A stretch of 9,528 nucleotides of DNA from DRGV01 sp018903055 [NCBI: bacterium]. Its GTDB lineage: Bacteria; UBP18; UBA7526. The DNA is taken from positions 1 to 9,528 of the forward strand of contig JAHIPW010000005.1 in assembly GCA_018903055.1 (NCBI GenBank), read 5' to 3'. The translations under genes were made by a program, and so were the position numbers. Shown piece after piece: positions 1-7,351 of the stretch. The number at the start of each line of letters is the position of its first letter. Position 1 is the stretch's first letter. Under the pieces are notes generated by a model, which saw only the letters and a list, made by a program, of their open reading frames with translations, had not been told where the DNA came from and searched no databases.

Positions 1-4
1 ACCT

Positions 5-60
5 TTCTCATTCTGACCATCTGAATTCTCATTCTGATGTTCTGATATACTGATATTCTA
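5..60. repeat. Degenerate TTCTGA-word repeat cluster
   Basis: This stretch lies downstream of the aminotransferase stop and has no convincing gene. The 12-base word TTCTCATTCTGA occurs at 5-16 and again at 26-37. Shorter variants (ATCTGA, TTCTGA, ACTGA) fill the rest. Bases 61-82 between this cluster and the next repeat show nothing recognisable. No terminator hairpin with a T-run is visible for the operon in the minus direction before the window ends. Confidence 0.6.
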
Positions 61-82
61 CGGCTTTGTTGGTTACTGTAAA

Positions 83-114
83 CTTTTACTCTTCTACTCT
101 TCTACTCTCCTACT
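83..114. repeat. Four-copy 8-base tandem repeat overlapping a gene end
   Basis: On the plus strand the units are CTTTTACT, CTTCTACT, CTTCTACT and CTCCTACT, each 8 bases with one or two substitutions. On the coding (minus) strand this reads as AGTAGAAG units. The first units supply the last codons and the TAG stop (102-104) of the aminotransferase gene. Because the period is 8, copy-number change would shift the frame and alter the protein's C-terminus. Confidence 0.8.
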
Positions 115-1244
115 CTCTGATATGCTTCCTTTGCTCTTCTAATTGCCTCTCCCCTCTTTAATCTGTGGCCGAGGCTCAATAATGTCTTCTCCAGTGATCC
201 TAAAGCAACCAAGATATCCTTAAACTGAATATAGCCCATATGGCCGATGCGAAAGATTTTGCCCTTTAACTGCCCCTGACCACCAGCTAAGGTTACTCCA
301 TACTTCTCCCTTAATCTTTTTAAAATTTCTAATCCATCTATATTCTCTGGAATTTTGATGGCTGTCACCCCATTAGAGAAACTGCCCTTTGCCAATAGTT
401 GTAAGTCAAGCCCCTTCACTCCTTCCCTGGTTGCCTGGGCTAATCTCTTCTGGCACTCCCAGACCTTCTCCATCCCCTTCTCTCTTATCATCTTCAAGGC
501 CTCATCCAGACCGAAAACTAAAGAAACGGGCGGGGTATAGGGGGGCTGCCCCTTCTCCAAGAATTCCCTGTAGGCTTTGAAGTCCCAGTAAAACCTGTAG
601 ATCCGTGAGGTCTCGCTCGCCTCCCAGGTCCTTTCGCTTATACTAATAAACGATAGTCCAGGAGGGGTCATCAATCCTTTCTGAGAAGCAGAGATGACCA
701 CATCCACTCCCCAATCGTCTGTCCTTAGTTCTTCCACCCCTAGTCCACTCACCGCATCAACGACCAGAAGGGTCTTGCGTTCTCTACATATCTTACCCAA
801 AGATCTGATATCGCTTACCACTCCAGTTGAAGTCTCAACCAGGGTAGCAAAGACCGCCCTTATATCCCTATTCCTATCTAATTCTCTGGCAACTAATTTG
901 GAATCGATTACCTCTCCCCATTCACACCTTAGAGGTATTACTTCTACCCCAAAACTTTTCAGTATCTTAACGAACCTCTCACCAAAGGCGCCACCTGCTA
1001 AGGCAATCGCCTTATCACCCGGAGAGAGAAGATTTACAATGCTCGCCTCCATTCCCCCAGTACCGGAAGAGGAGAAGACCAGGATGTCATTTTCGGTCTG
1101 AAAGACATATTTTAAGTTCTCAAATACTCTCTTTAAAATTTCGCTATACTCTGGGCTCCTATGGCCGATCATAGGCTGGGTCATGGCCTTTGAAACCCGC
1201 GGAGGAATGGGCGTCGGCCCTGGGATTAAGAGATACTTTTTCAC
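102..1244 (-). CDS. Class V PLP aminotransferase (alanine/serine-glyoxylate type)
   Basis: This 380-residue protein looks like a fold-type I, PLP-dependent class V aminotransferase of the alanine-glyoxylate / serine-pyruvate group, acting in the cytoplasm. The N-terminus has the LIPGPTPIPPRV signature and the HRSPEY segment. SSSGTGGMEA (about 58-67) fits the cofactor phosphate site, D163 in VVDAVS the residue facing the pyridine nitrogen, and K189 in SASQKGLM the Schiff-base lysine. R332 in FRIGHMG is the likely substrate-carboxylate arginine. Length is normal for the family. The start is GTG at 1242-1244, overlapping the TPR gene's stop in a GTGA junction, with a GGGGG tract upstream. Relatives often sit beside serA, which would lie beyond the left edge if present. 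The last five residues come from an 8-base tandem repeat. The substrate (alanine, serine or aspartate with glyoxylate or pyruvate) cannot be decided here. Confidence 0.9.
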   Translation of the reverse strand: MKKYLLIPGPTPIPPRVSKAMTQPMIGHRSPEYSEILKRVFENLKYVFQTENDILVFSSSGTGGMEASIVNLLSPGDKAIALAGGAFGERFVKILKSFGVEVIPLRCEWGEVIDSKLVARELDRNRDIRAVFATLVETSTGVVSDIRSLGKICRERKTLLVVDAVSGLGVEELRTDDWGVDVVISASQKGLMTPPGLSFISISERTWEASETSRIYRFYWDFKAYREFLEKGQPPYTPPVSLVFGLDEALKMIREKGMEKVWECQKRLAQATREGVKGLDLQLLAKGSFSNGVTAIKIPENIDGLEILKRLREKYGVTLAGGQGQLKGKIFRIGHMGYIQFKDILVALGSLEKTLLSLGHRLKRGEAIRRAKEAYQRVGE

Positions 1245-1876
1245 TTTAGTTCCCCCTTACTTTTGATGCTCTCAATCCTTCTCTTGGCCTGTACGGCTCG
1301 CTTACTATCTGGAAATCTTTTGACAATCTTTTCCAATTCCCTGATTGCCCAATCCGGTTCCTTAAAGTGCTCGCAGTAAATATCTGCCAGGCGATTGATA
1401 GTAAAAGTCCATAGCTCATCATCCGGGTTTCTATTCAAGACCTCACGGTATTCTGTAGCTGCCTGGCTATAGTTCTTTAGTTTGAAGTAACAAATATCTG
1501 CGATCTCAAATTGAGCAGTAACATCCTTGGGATCCTCTTCCAACATCTTATGATACTCTTTAACTGCTTCCTCGTATTTCCCTTTAGCATAGTAACTCTT
1601 AGGAAGACTATAGGATTTGGCTATTCTTACACCCACAGCAGAGTATAAAAATCCAGTAAACTTTTGGGTTATGAAGTCAGTGATCGGAGGGACGATTAAA
1701 GCGCCAAGAATAGCGACAAAAAAGATATAGACTGCGAAAGAGCCGAAAGCGCCAAGTTTATCTCCTATAATGGAAAATTTTTTACCAGTAAAGAGCATAC
1801 CTATTATTAAAACCAGAATCAAAATTATGGCCAAACTCCTGATAATAGTAGCCAGGTCATTCTGGGTTATCTTCAT
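1241..1876 (-). CDS. Membrane-anchored TPR protein
   Basis: This 211-residue protein has two hydrophobic segments near the N-terminus (about residues 13-30 and 45-65). A soluble C-terminal part follows with three tetratricopeptide-like helical repeats from about 94 to 205. Recognisable TPR features are YYAKGKYEEAVKEYHKML, then EDPKDVTAQFEIADICYFKL, then an outer-membrane-lipoprotein-like repeat ending KRFPDSKRAVQAKRRI. It therefore probably sits in the inner membrane as a protein-binding scaffold. It overlaps the upstream pilT stop by 4 bases (ATGA) and the downstream aminotransferase start by 4 bases (GTGA), which suggests translational coupling. Its position after two PilT ATPases makes a role in pilus assembly or retraction possible, but this is inference. 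I do not recognise a named family. Confidence 0.85.
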   Translation of the reverse strand: MKITQNDLATIIRSLAIILILVLIIGMLFTGKKFSIIGDKLGAFGSFAVYIFFVAILGALIVPPITDFITQKFTGFLYSAVGVRIAKSYSLPKSYYAKGKYEEAVKEYHKMLEEDPKDVTAQFEIADICYFKLKNYSQAATEYREVLNRNPDDELWTFTINRLADIYCEHFKEPDWAIRELEKIVKRFPDSKRAVQAKRRIESIKSKGELK

Positions 1877-2922
1877 AGTTCTCTAAACTCTTTGGGGTCC
1901 TTTGCCTTGGCAATAGCATCCTCATACCTTATAGCCCCATTCTGGTAAAGTTCCTTCAAAGACTTATCCATGCTCTGCATACCGGACTCTGCTCCCGTCT
2001 GGATGAGAGTAGGTATCTGCTCTGTCTTATGTTCCCGGATTAGATTGCGTACCCCAGGAGTAGCGATTAGGGTCTCCACCGCTACCACCCTTCCCTTCCC
2101 ATCTGCGCTGGGAAGTAAGAGCTGGGAGATGATGCCCTGAAGAGCACTAGCTAACTGAACCTGAATCTGACGCTGCTGTTGGGGAGGAAAAACATCGATT
2201 AAACGATCGATAGTCTGAGGGGCATCCGGAGTATGGAGGGTGCTTAAGACTAAATGGCCTGTTTCCGCAGCAGTAATTGCGGTGGATATGGTCTCTAAGT
2301 CTCTCATCTCACCTACCAGTATAACGTCTGGGTCCTGGCGCAGGACATGTTTCAGGGCCTGGGCAAAAGACCTGGTATCAGAGTAGACCTCCCTCTGTTT
2401 TACGATGCTTTTCTTATTATGGTGAAGGTACTCTATAGGGTCTTCAATGCCTATTATCAGACAGCGCCTCTCGTTATTTATGAGGTCGACCATAGCCGCC
2501 AGGGTAGTAGTCTTACCCATTCCGGTTGGTCCGGTGACCAGAACTAGGCCATTCGGTCTGCGCGCCAGATCCTTCACCACTGGGGGAAGACCCAGCTCTT
2601 TAATAGACCTAACCTCTAAGGGGACGATGCGCAGGGCAACCTCCACATTCCCCTTCTGTATATGAGCGTTTACCCGAAAACGGCTGATACCGGGAACGCT
2701 TAAGGAAAAGTCGAGTTCTAATTCCTCCTCAAACCTCGCCTTCTGCTCATCGTTTAAGATACTATAGACTAACCTTTTGGTGTCGGCGCTGGAAAGTTTC
2801 CCCAGATTGGTAAATACCAACTCACCATCAATCCTCAAGACAGGAGGTGTCCCTTCCGTAATGTGTAAATCTGAGGCTTCTTTCTCTACTACCATTTTTA
2901 ATAATTCTTTCATCTCCAGCAT
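1873..2922 (-). CDS. pilT: Type IV pilus retraction ATPase, PilT family (copy 2)
   Basis: This 349-residue secretion ATPase of the PilT class should form a cytoplasmic hexamer at the base of a type IV pilus and drive retraction by ATP hydrolysis. The N-terminal PAS-like domain shows the conserved ASDLHITEGTPPVLRIDG. The Walker A motif GPTGMGKT is at 131-138 and the Asp box is IGIEDPIEY (about 158-165). Walker B lies within ILVGEMRD (201-208), and the His box AETGHLVLSTLHT is at 219-231. The C-terminal GMQSMDKSL resembles the PilT retraction motif region. Start ATG 2920-2922 lies one base after the preceding stop. An in-frame ATG three codons in is a less likely start because its only purine tract is too close. 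All catalytic motifs look intact, and this copy is closer to canonical PilT than its upstream neighbour. Confidence 0.93.
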   Translation of the reverse strand: MLEMKELLKMVVEKEASDLHITEGTPPVLRIDGELVFTNLGKLSSADTKRLVYSILNDEQKARFEEELELDFSLSVPGISRFRVNAHIQKGNVEVALRIVPLEVRSIKELGLPPVVKDLARRPNGLVLVTGPTGMGKTTTLAAMVDLINNERRCLIIGIEDPIEYLHHNKKSIVKQREVYSDTRSFAQALKHVLRQDPDVILVGEMRDLETISTAITAAETGHLVLSTLHTPDAPQTIDRLIDVFPPQQQRQIQVQLASALQGIISQLLLPSADGKGRVVAVETLIATPGVRNLIREHKTEQIPTLIQTGAESGMQSMDKSLKELYQNGAIRYEDAIAKAKDPKEFREL

Positions 2923-2923
2923 T

Positions 2924-4024
2924 TTAGGTTTTTCCTTCCGCTTTAATTGATTTCTGACCAGAGTAGATGCCTTCGATACTCAATTTTAATTCATCCGTGC
3001 TATCTGCGGCAGATAGAATTGTCTCATAATCAACTAATTTTTTAGTATAAAGTCTAATTAGTGCCTGGTTAAAGGTCTGCATGCCGAATAGTTCACCGGC
3101 CTCCATAGCAGCCGGAATCTGGGTGGTCTTTCCCTCTAGAATCAGTTTCTTTACTGTGGGGGTAGAGATCAGGACCTCCACTGCCGGGATGCGCCCTTCT
3201 CCCTTTGCCCGGGGTAGAAGTCTAAGAGAAATTACCCCCTTCAAAATGAGGGAGATCTGCATCCTGACCTGGCCATGAAGATAGGGAGGAAAGTAGTTAA
3301 TAATTCTTTCTACTGCCTGAGCGGCATTTACGGTATGCAGGGTGCTCAAGACCAGGTGTCCCGTTTCTGCCGCCATTATGGCGGCCTCCATAGTCTCCTG
3401 ATCCCTCATCTCGCCAATAAGAATAACATCCGGGCTCTGGCGAATGACATGCTTTAGCGCCTCATTAAAAGAGTGGGTATCTAGGCCCACCTCCCTCTGA
3501 CTGATGATGCTCTTCTTATCCTGATGAACAAACTCAATGGGATCCTCAATAGTGATGATATGCCCTTTCTTGTTCTCATTTATATAATCAATCATGGCTG
3601 CCAAAGTAGTAGACTTCCCACTCCCCGCCACTCCGGTAATGAGTACCAACCCCCGGGTTTCGAGAGAAAGTTTTTTTAAAACCTCTGCGGGGAGGTTCAG
3701 TTCTTCGAAAGAGGGTATCTTTCTTCTCACCTCGCGCAATACAATCCCCACCGAATTACGTTGATAGAAGATATTTACTCTGAAGCGACCCAGATCTGGT
3801 ATCTCATAGGCCAGATCCATCTCTCTCTTTTTGTTGAAATCCTGGCTTTGTCTTTCACTCATAATCTCCTGGGCTATTCTTTCTGTATCCTGGGGGGTTA
3901 ATTTCTTTTCTTCAAGAGGAGTTAATCTGCCATCGATGCGTAGACAAGGGGGGCTGCCCACTTTGAAATAGAGATCAGAAGCCTCTTTCTTAATCATGAG
4001 ATTCAATAGTTCTTTAATCTTCAT
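2924..4024 (-). CDS. PilT/PilU-like secretion ATPase (copy 1)
   Basis: This 366-residue paralogue of the downstream PilT has the same domain order: N-terminal ASDLYFKVGSPPCLRIDG, Asp box ITIEDPIEF (about 158-165), ILIGEMRD (201-208) and His box AETGHLVLSTLHT (219-231). Its Walker A is GVAGSGKS at 131-138, so the usual Pro-Thr of GPTGSGKS is replaced by Val-Ala while the catalytic Lys-Ser is kept. The C-terminal FGMQTFNQAL replaces the more typical GMQTMDQSL, and a basic tail of about 20 residues follows. The start ATG (4022-4024) shares one base with the lon TAA in a TAATG junction. GGAGAAGG lies about 9 to 16 bases upstream, which implies coupling to lon translation. The tandem arrangement resembles pilT-pilU, where the second ATPase assists PilT, but which copy plays which part cannot be settled from sequence alone. 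Confidence 0.9.
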   Translation of the reverse strand: MKIKELLNLMIKKEASDLYFKVGSPPCLRIDGRLTPLEEKKLTPQDTERIAQEIMSERQSQDFNKKREMDLAYEIPDLGRFRVNIFYQRNSVGIVLREVRRKIPSFEELNLPAEVLKKLSLETRGLVLITGVAGSGKSTTLAAMIDYINENKKGHIITIEDPIEFVHQDKKSIISQREVGLDTHSFNEALKHVIRQSPDVILIGEMRDQETMEAAIMAAETGHLVLSTLHTVNAAQAVERIINYFPPYLHGQVRMQISLILKGVISLRLLPRAKGEGRIPAVEVLISTPTVKKLILEGKTTQIPAAMEAGELFGMQTFNQALIRLYTKKLVDYETILSAADSTDELKLSIEGIYSGQKSIKAEGKT

Positions 4025-6393
4025 TAGGAAACCTTCTCCTTTTCTAAGGCCACTTTTAATACCTCATCCATATTCTCAACCAGGACAAACTTTATTCTTC
4101 TCTTGATATTGGCGGGAATCTCAGTCAGTTCCTTCTCATTCTCTTTGGGAAGGATGACAATGGGAATGTTTGCCCGATGAGCGGCTAGGACTTTCTCTTT
4201 TACTCCACCGATCTCTAAGACTCTTCCTCTTAGAGTGATCTCGCCAGTCATGGCCACATTATTCTTGACCCTCCTCTTGGTTAAAGCAGAGGCCAGGGCA
4301 ACAGCCATGGTGATTCCGGCAGAGGGTCCATCTTTGGGGATGGCTCCCTTGGGGACATGAATATGGATATCCACATTCTTATAGAAGTCGCTCGCTATGC
4401 CCAGAGACTCTGCTCGGGAGCGGATATAGGATAGGGCGGCCCGGGCAGACTCCTGCATGACCTCCCGTAATCTACCGGTTAATACAAGTCCTTCCTTCTC
4501 CCCTTTGCCACTCATTACTGTGGCCTCAATAGTAGCCAGCTCTCCTCCTGCTGGTCCTATGACCAGTCCCGTGGCGACCCCAATCTCCTTCTTTTCCAGG
4601 GCTTCTTCTGGACGATACTTCGGAGGTCCGAGAAACTTTTCGATAGCCTTCGTTCCCACCCGAAGCCCGAAGCTCTTATCCTTCCTCGCTACTTCTTTAG
4701 CCACCTTCCGGCATATAGTTGCGATTTCTCTCTCCAGATTCCTTACCCCAGCCTCCATGGTATATCTGTTAATGGTATGGAGGAGACTGGTTGGGGAGAA
4801 AGAAAGGTTCTTCTTGGTCAGCCCATGGGCCTGGAGCTGTTTGGACACCAGGAACTCTTGGGCGATCTTCAGTTTCTCCTCCTGGGTATAACCAGGGAAC
4901 TCGATGATCTCCATCCGGTCCAAGAGGGTGGGATGGATGAAGTCTCTTATATTTGCGGTGGTAACGAATAGTACCTTAGAGAGGTCGAAGTCCACTTCAA
5001 GGTAATGGTCACCAAAGGCCTTATTCTCCTCTGGATCCAGGACCTCTAAGAGAGCCGCTGCTGGATCTCCCCGAAAGTCCTTCCCGACTTTATCTATCTC
5101 GTCCAGAAGGAAGACCGGGTTTCTGCTCTTGGCCTTCTTCATAGCCTGAATGACTCTCCCCGGTAAAGCACCGATATAGGTTCTTCTATGACCCCTGATC
5201 TCTGCTTCATCCCTTACCCCGCCCAAAGAGATGCGAACAAAGTTTCTACCCAGGGCCCGGGCGATGGATCTCGCTAAGGAGGTTTTGCCACATCCTGGAG
5301 GACCCACGAAACATAGGATGGGTCCCTTCATCTTCTCCACTAATTTTCTCACCGCTAGGTACTCTAATATCCTTTCCTTGGGTTTCTTCAGGTCATAGTG
5401 GTCCTCTTCCAATATTTTTTCCGCCTCTGTGATGTCCAATTTATCCTGGGTCTCAATCGCCCAGGGCAAGGATATGAGCCAGTCAACATAGTTTCTAATC
5501 ACTGCTGCCTCGGCGCTCAGGGAGGGCATCTGGGAGAGCCGTTCCACCTCTTTCAAGGCGTTCTCCTGAGCCTCTTTGCTCATCTTGGCCTTCTTAATTT
5601 TATTCTTTAGTTCTGTAAATTCGTCTATTACCCCGCCCTTTCTTCCCAACTCTTTCTGGATGGCTCTTAGTTGTTCACTTAGATAATACTCCTTCTGAGT
5701 GGTGGTCATCTGCTTCTTCACTCTCTCCCGGATCCTCTTCTCAATCCCCAGGATCTCATTCTCCCGGTTCAAGATCTGGGCTAACCTCTCCAGTCTCTCT
5801 GTGGGATCCAGGGCCTCTAAGATAACCTGCTTATCCTTTGTCTTCAGTGTGAGGTGAGCGGCAATGGTATCTGCCAATCTTCCCGGTTCCTCAATATTGA
5901 TGACACTCATCAGGGTTTCGGGAGGAACCTTTCTATTGAGTCTCACATAATCCTCAAACTGGGAGGTGACCGACCTCATGAGACCCTCCATCTCCGCAGT
6001 TTTCAGAATGGTCTCGTCCGTCCTTTCTATCCTCACCTGAAAGAACTTCTCCTGCAAGAGATACCTCATTATCTTTGCCCGAGAGATTCCTTCCACTAAT
6101 ATTTTGGTTGTGCCATCAGGAAGTTTTAAGAGTTGCAGGACCTCGGCCACAGTACCGATATCAAAGATATCATTCGGAGTAGGTCTCTCAATATTCCCTG
6201 CCTTCTGAGCCACTAAGAGGATGAAACGCTCATGGAGCATGGCCTCATCTAAAGACTTGAGGGATTTCTCCCTACCTACGAAGAGAGGAATGATCATATG
6301 GGGGAAGACCACCATCTCCCTTAATGGTAGAAGGGGTAGGGTAAAAGGAATCTTTACCTCTCTCTTTTTCTTTCTTTCAAATCTCTCTGCCAT
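4024..6393 (-). CDS. lon: ATP-dependent Lon protease
   Basis: This 789-residue LonA-type protease forms cytoplasmic hexamers that unfold and degrade misfolded and regulatory proteins. The N-terminal substrate-binding domain (about 15-210) begins with the typical [16 protein letters not shown] charged coiled-coil region follows (about 210-300), then the AAA+ domain with Walker A GPPGCGKT (364-371) and Walker B VFLLDE (427-432). The C-terminal Ser-Lys protease domain has the nucleophile S691 in [10 protein letters not shown] and the partner K734 in GGVKEK, at the same 43-residue spacing as E. coli S679/K722. Length is normal and all catalytic residues are present. AGGAG lies six bases before the ATG. 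The gene follows clpP across a 224-base repeat-bearing spacer and leads directly into the pilT pair. No CIRCE or other heat-shock operator is visible upstream. Confidence 0.97.
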   Translation of the reverse strand: MAERFERKKKREVKIPFTLPLLPLREMVVFPHMIIPLFVGREKSLKSLDEAMLHERFILLVAQKAGNIERPTPNDIFDIGTVAEVLQLLKLPDGTTKILVEGISRAKIMRYLLQEKFFQVRIERTDETILKTAEMEGLMRSVTSQFEDYVRLNRKVPPETLMSVINIEEPGRLADTIAAHLTLKTKDKQVILEALDPTERLERLAQILNRENEILGIEKRIRERVKKQMTTTQKEYYLSEQLRAIQKELGRKGGVIDEFTELKNKIKKAKMSKEAQENALKEVERLSQMPSLSAEAAVIRNYVDWLISLPWAIETQDKLDITEAEKILEEDHYDLKKPKERILEYLAVRKLVEKMKGPILCFVGPPGCGKTSLARSIARALGRNFVRISLGGVRDEAEIRGHRRTYIGALPGRVIQAMKKAKSRNPVFLLDEIDKVGKDFRGDPAAALLEVLDPEENKAFGDHYLEVDFDLSKVLFVTTANIRDFIHPTLLDRMEIIEFPGYTQEEKLKIAQEFLVSKQLQAHGLTKKNLSFSPTSLLHTINRYTMEAGVRNLEREIATICRKVAKEVARKDKSFGLRVGTKAIEKFLGPPKYRPEEALEKKEIGVATGLVIGPAGGELATIEATVMSGKGEKEGLVLTGRLREVMQESARAALSYIRSRAESLGIASDFYKNVDIHIHVPKGAIPKDGPSAGITMAVALASALTKRRVKNNVAMTGEITLRGRVLEIGGVKEKVLAAHRANIPIVILPKENEKELTEIPANIKRRIKFVLVENMDEVLKVALEKEKVS

Positions 6394-6492
6394 TCTTTAC
6401 TCCTAATTCAAAAAACTCGTTATTTGGTTAAGGTTACGAATCCCGTTCCGTCTAACAGTTACGGTTACGTTATTCTTTGTTGTGAGGTTTAG

Positions 6493-6594
6493 GGGTGAGT
6501 TGTGTGTTGTGTGTCGGGTTGTGGGGATGGGGTTGGGTTTTCTTATTACCTCACCCTCACAACTCATCCCCGACCCACTACTCACTACCCATCC
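6493..6594. repeat. Imperfect inverted repeat of G/T-rich words
   Basis: The left arm (6493-6518) is G/T-rich and the right arm (6569-6594) is C/A-rich. Read as reverse complement, the right arm aligns with the left at about 20 of 26 positions, including an exact GTCGGG core (6513-6518 against CCCGAC at 6569-6574). Most mismatches are T against A at regular word positions. The right side also repeats GGGGATGAG twice on the minus strand. In the clpP-lon transcript this could form a long imperfect hairpin. Confidence 0.6.
6516..6537 (+). other. Predicted G-quadruplex motif
   Basis: Four G-tracts of 3, 4, 4 and 3 bases are separated by loops of 4, 2 and 2 bases (TTGT, AT, TT), starting at 6516 and ending at 6537. 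This fits the usual G3+ N1-7 quadruplex pattern. It lies on the plus strand, which is the template strand for lon and clpP transcription, so a fold would form in DNA rather than in the mRNA. Function is unproven. Confidence 0.55.
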
Positions 6595-6617
6595 TCATCC
6601 CCCTATAGACATAACCT

Positions 6618-7220
6618 TTATCTCTTAGTAATTACCTTGTCGATGAGCCCGTAGGCCTTGGCTTCTTCAGCACTCATCCAGAAGTTCCTTGCTGTATCCT
6701 TTTCGACCTTCTCTATTGATTGACCGGTATGTTTTGCTAAGATCTCATTCAGTCTCTTTCTGGTTTTCATCAATTCCCTGGCTTCAATGTCGACATCTAT
6801 TGCCGTGCCTATTGCCCCTCCAGAGGGCTGATGAATCATAATCTTGGCATTGGAGAGGGCAAACCTCTTCCCCTTCTTCCCTGCTGCCAAAAGCAAAGCA
6901 CCAGCTGAGACTGCCTGGCCAACGCAGATGGTCGAGATATCGGGCTTAATATACTGGATGGTATCATAGAGAGCAAGCATTCCCGATACTGCTCCCCCTG
7001 GTGAATTGATGTATAGAGCAATATCTTTATCAGGATCTTCTGCCTCCAGATAGAGGAGGCGGCCGATGAGGCGATTGGCATCGATATCGGTCACTATTGG
7101 TCGGCCCTCTTGGTCCACAGAACTGGCACCCAAGAAAAGGATGCGGTGTTTCATGAGACCCACAAAGATATTGGCCAGTTCCTCCAACTTCCATCTCTCC
7201 TTCAATTCCCCTTCATTCAT
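6618..7220 (-). CDS. clpP: Clp protease proteolytic subunit with Asn in the triad
   Basis: This 200-residue ClpP-family serine peptidase would form double-heptamer barrels fed by a Clp ATPase in the cytoplasm. The nucleophile is S105 in GQAVSAGA and the base is H130 in MIHQP. The third triad position, 49 residues after the His as in E. coli (S97/H122/D171), is N179 in [12 protein letters not shown], and the codon is AAC. Between FLG and LYLEAE the protein has about 8 residues more than E. coli ClpP (the region around [13 protein letters not shown]). The other conserved blocks, YINSPGG and YGLIDKV, are intact. A perfect AAGGAGG lies six bases before the ATG. The gene follows tig by 59 bases and is probably co-transcribed. 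Asn at this site occurs in some ClpPs (for example Listeria ClpP1, from memory), where activity is conditional. It could be a ClpP2-like or attenuated subunit. The family call is firm; the activity level is not. Confidence 0.95.
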   Translation of the reverse strand: MNEGELKERWKLEELANIFVGLMKHRILFLGASSVDQEGRPIVTDIDANRLIGRLLYLEAEDPDKDIALYINSPGGAVSGMLALYDTIQYIKPDISTICVGQAVSAGALLLAAGKKGKRFALSNAKIMIHQPSGGAIGTAIDVDIEARELMKTRKRLNEILAKHTGQSIEKVEKDTARNFWMSAEEAKAYGLIDKVITKR

Positions 7221-7226
7221 TTCTTT

Positions 7227-7233
7227 CCTCCTT
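7227..7233 (-). promoter_or_regulatory. Strong Shine-Dalgarno site of clpP
   Basis: The minus strand reads AAGGAGG, a full match to the anti-Shine-Dalgarno sequence, with a six-base spacer to the clpP ATG at 7218-7220. It fixes the clpP start and suggests strong initiation independent of tig translation. It lies just outside the repeat block that fills the rest of the tig-clpP gap. Confidence 0.85.
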
Positions 7234-7238
7234 TCTAT

Positions 7239-7351
7239 ACGCAGATTGCCGCTGATTGACAGCGCAGATTTTCGCAGATTTATCTGCGGTCATCTGCGTC
7301 CCTATTCCGTTTACTCTTCCTTACCATCTGCGCTAATCTGCGTTTTTGCGT
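7239..7351. repeat. Interspersed ATCTGCG/CGCAGAT repeat cluster
   Basis: The words CGCAGAT and ATCTGCG recur about eight times in both orientations across the tig-clpP junction. The centre is a perfect 7-bp palindrome, CGCAGAT (7273-7279), TT, ATCTGCG (7282-7288). The tig stop codon (7280-7282) sits at its dyad. Bases 7280-7351 are also read as the last 23 codons of tig. In RNA the palindrome is a compact hairpin, but no U-run follows, so it is not a typical terminator. Confidence 0.85.

Larger units (their letters stand above)
6394..6617. other. clpP-lon spacer with no gene
   Basis: This 224-base spacer sits where clpX is commonly found, but no ClpX or other convincing coding sequence is present. 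It holds an imperfect inverted repeat (6493-6594) and, closer to lon, the direct repeats GGTTACG at 6431-6437 and again near 6465-6471. A 60-codon open frame (6403-6585) runs through the repeats but looks non-coding. I see no strong promoter for lon, though the AT-rich lon-proximal end could hold one. Confidence 0.7.

Noticed and set aside
6403-6585. A 60-codon minus-strand open frame between clpP and lon
   Set aside because: It runs through the inverted repeat, starts at GTG without a Shine-Dalgarno site, and its translation is Thr/Asn/Pro-rich low complexity with no recognisable motif.
6836-7081. An 81-residue minus-strand open frame inside clpP
   Set aside because: It is a shadow of clpP in another frame, without protein-like composition or conserved motifs. 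The long plus-strand frames across tig, lon and the pilT genes are likewise shadows.
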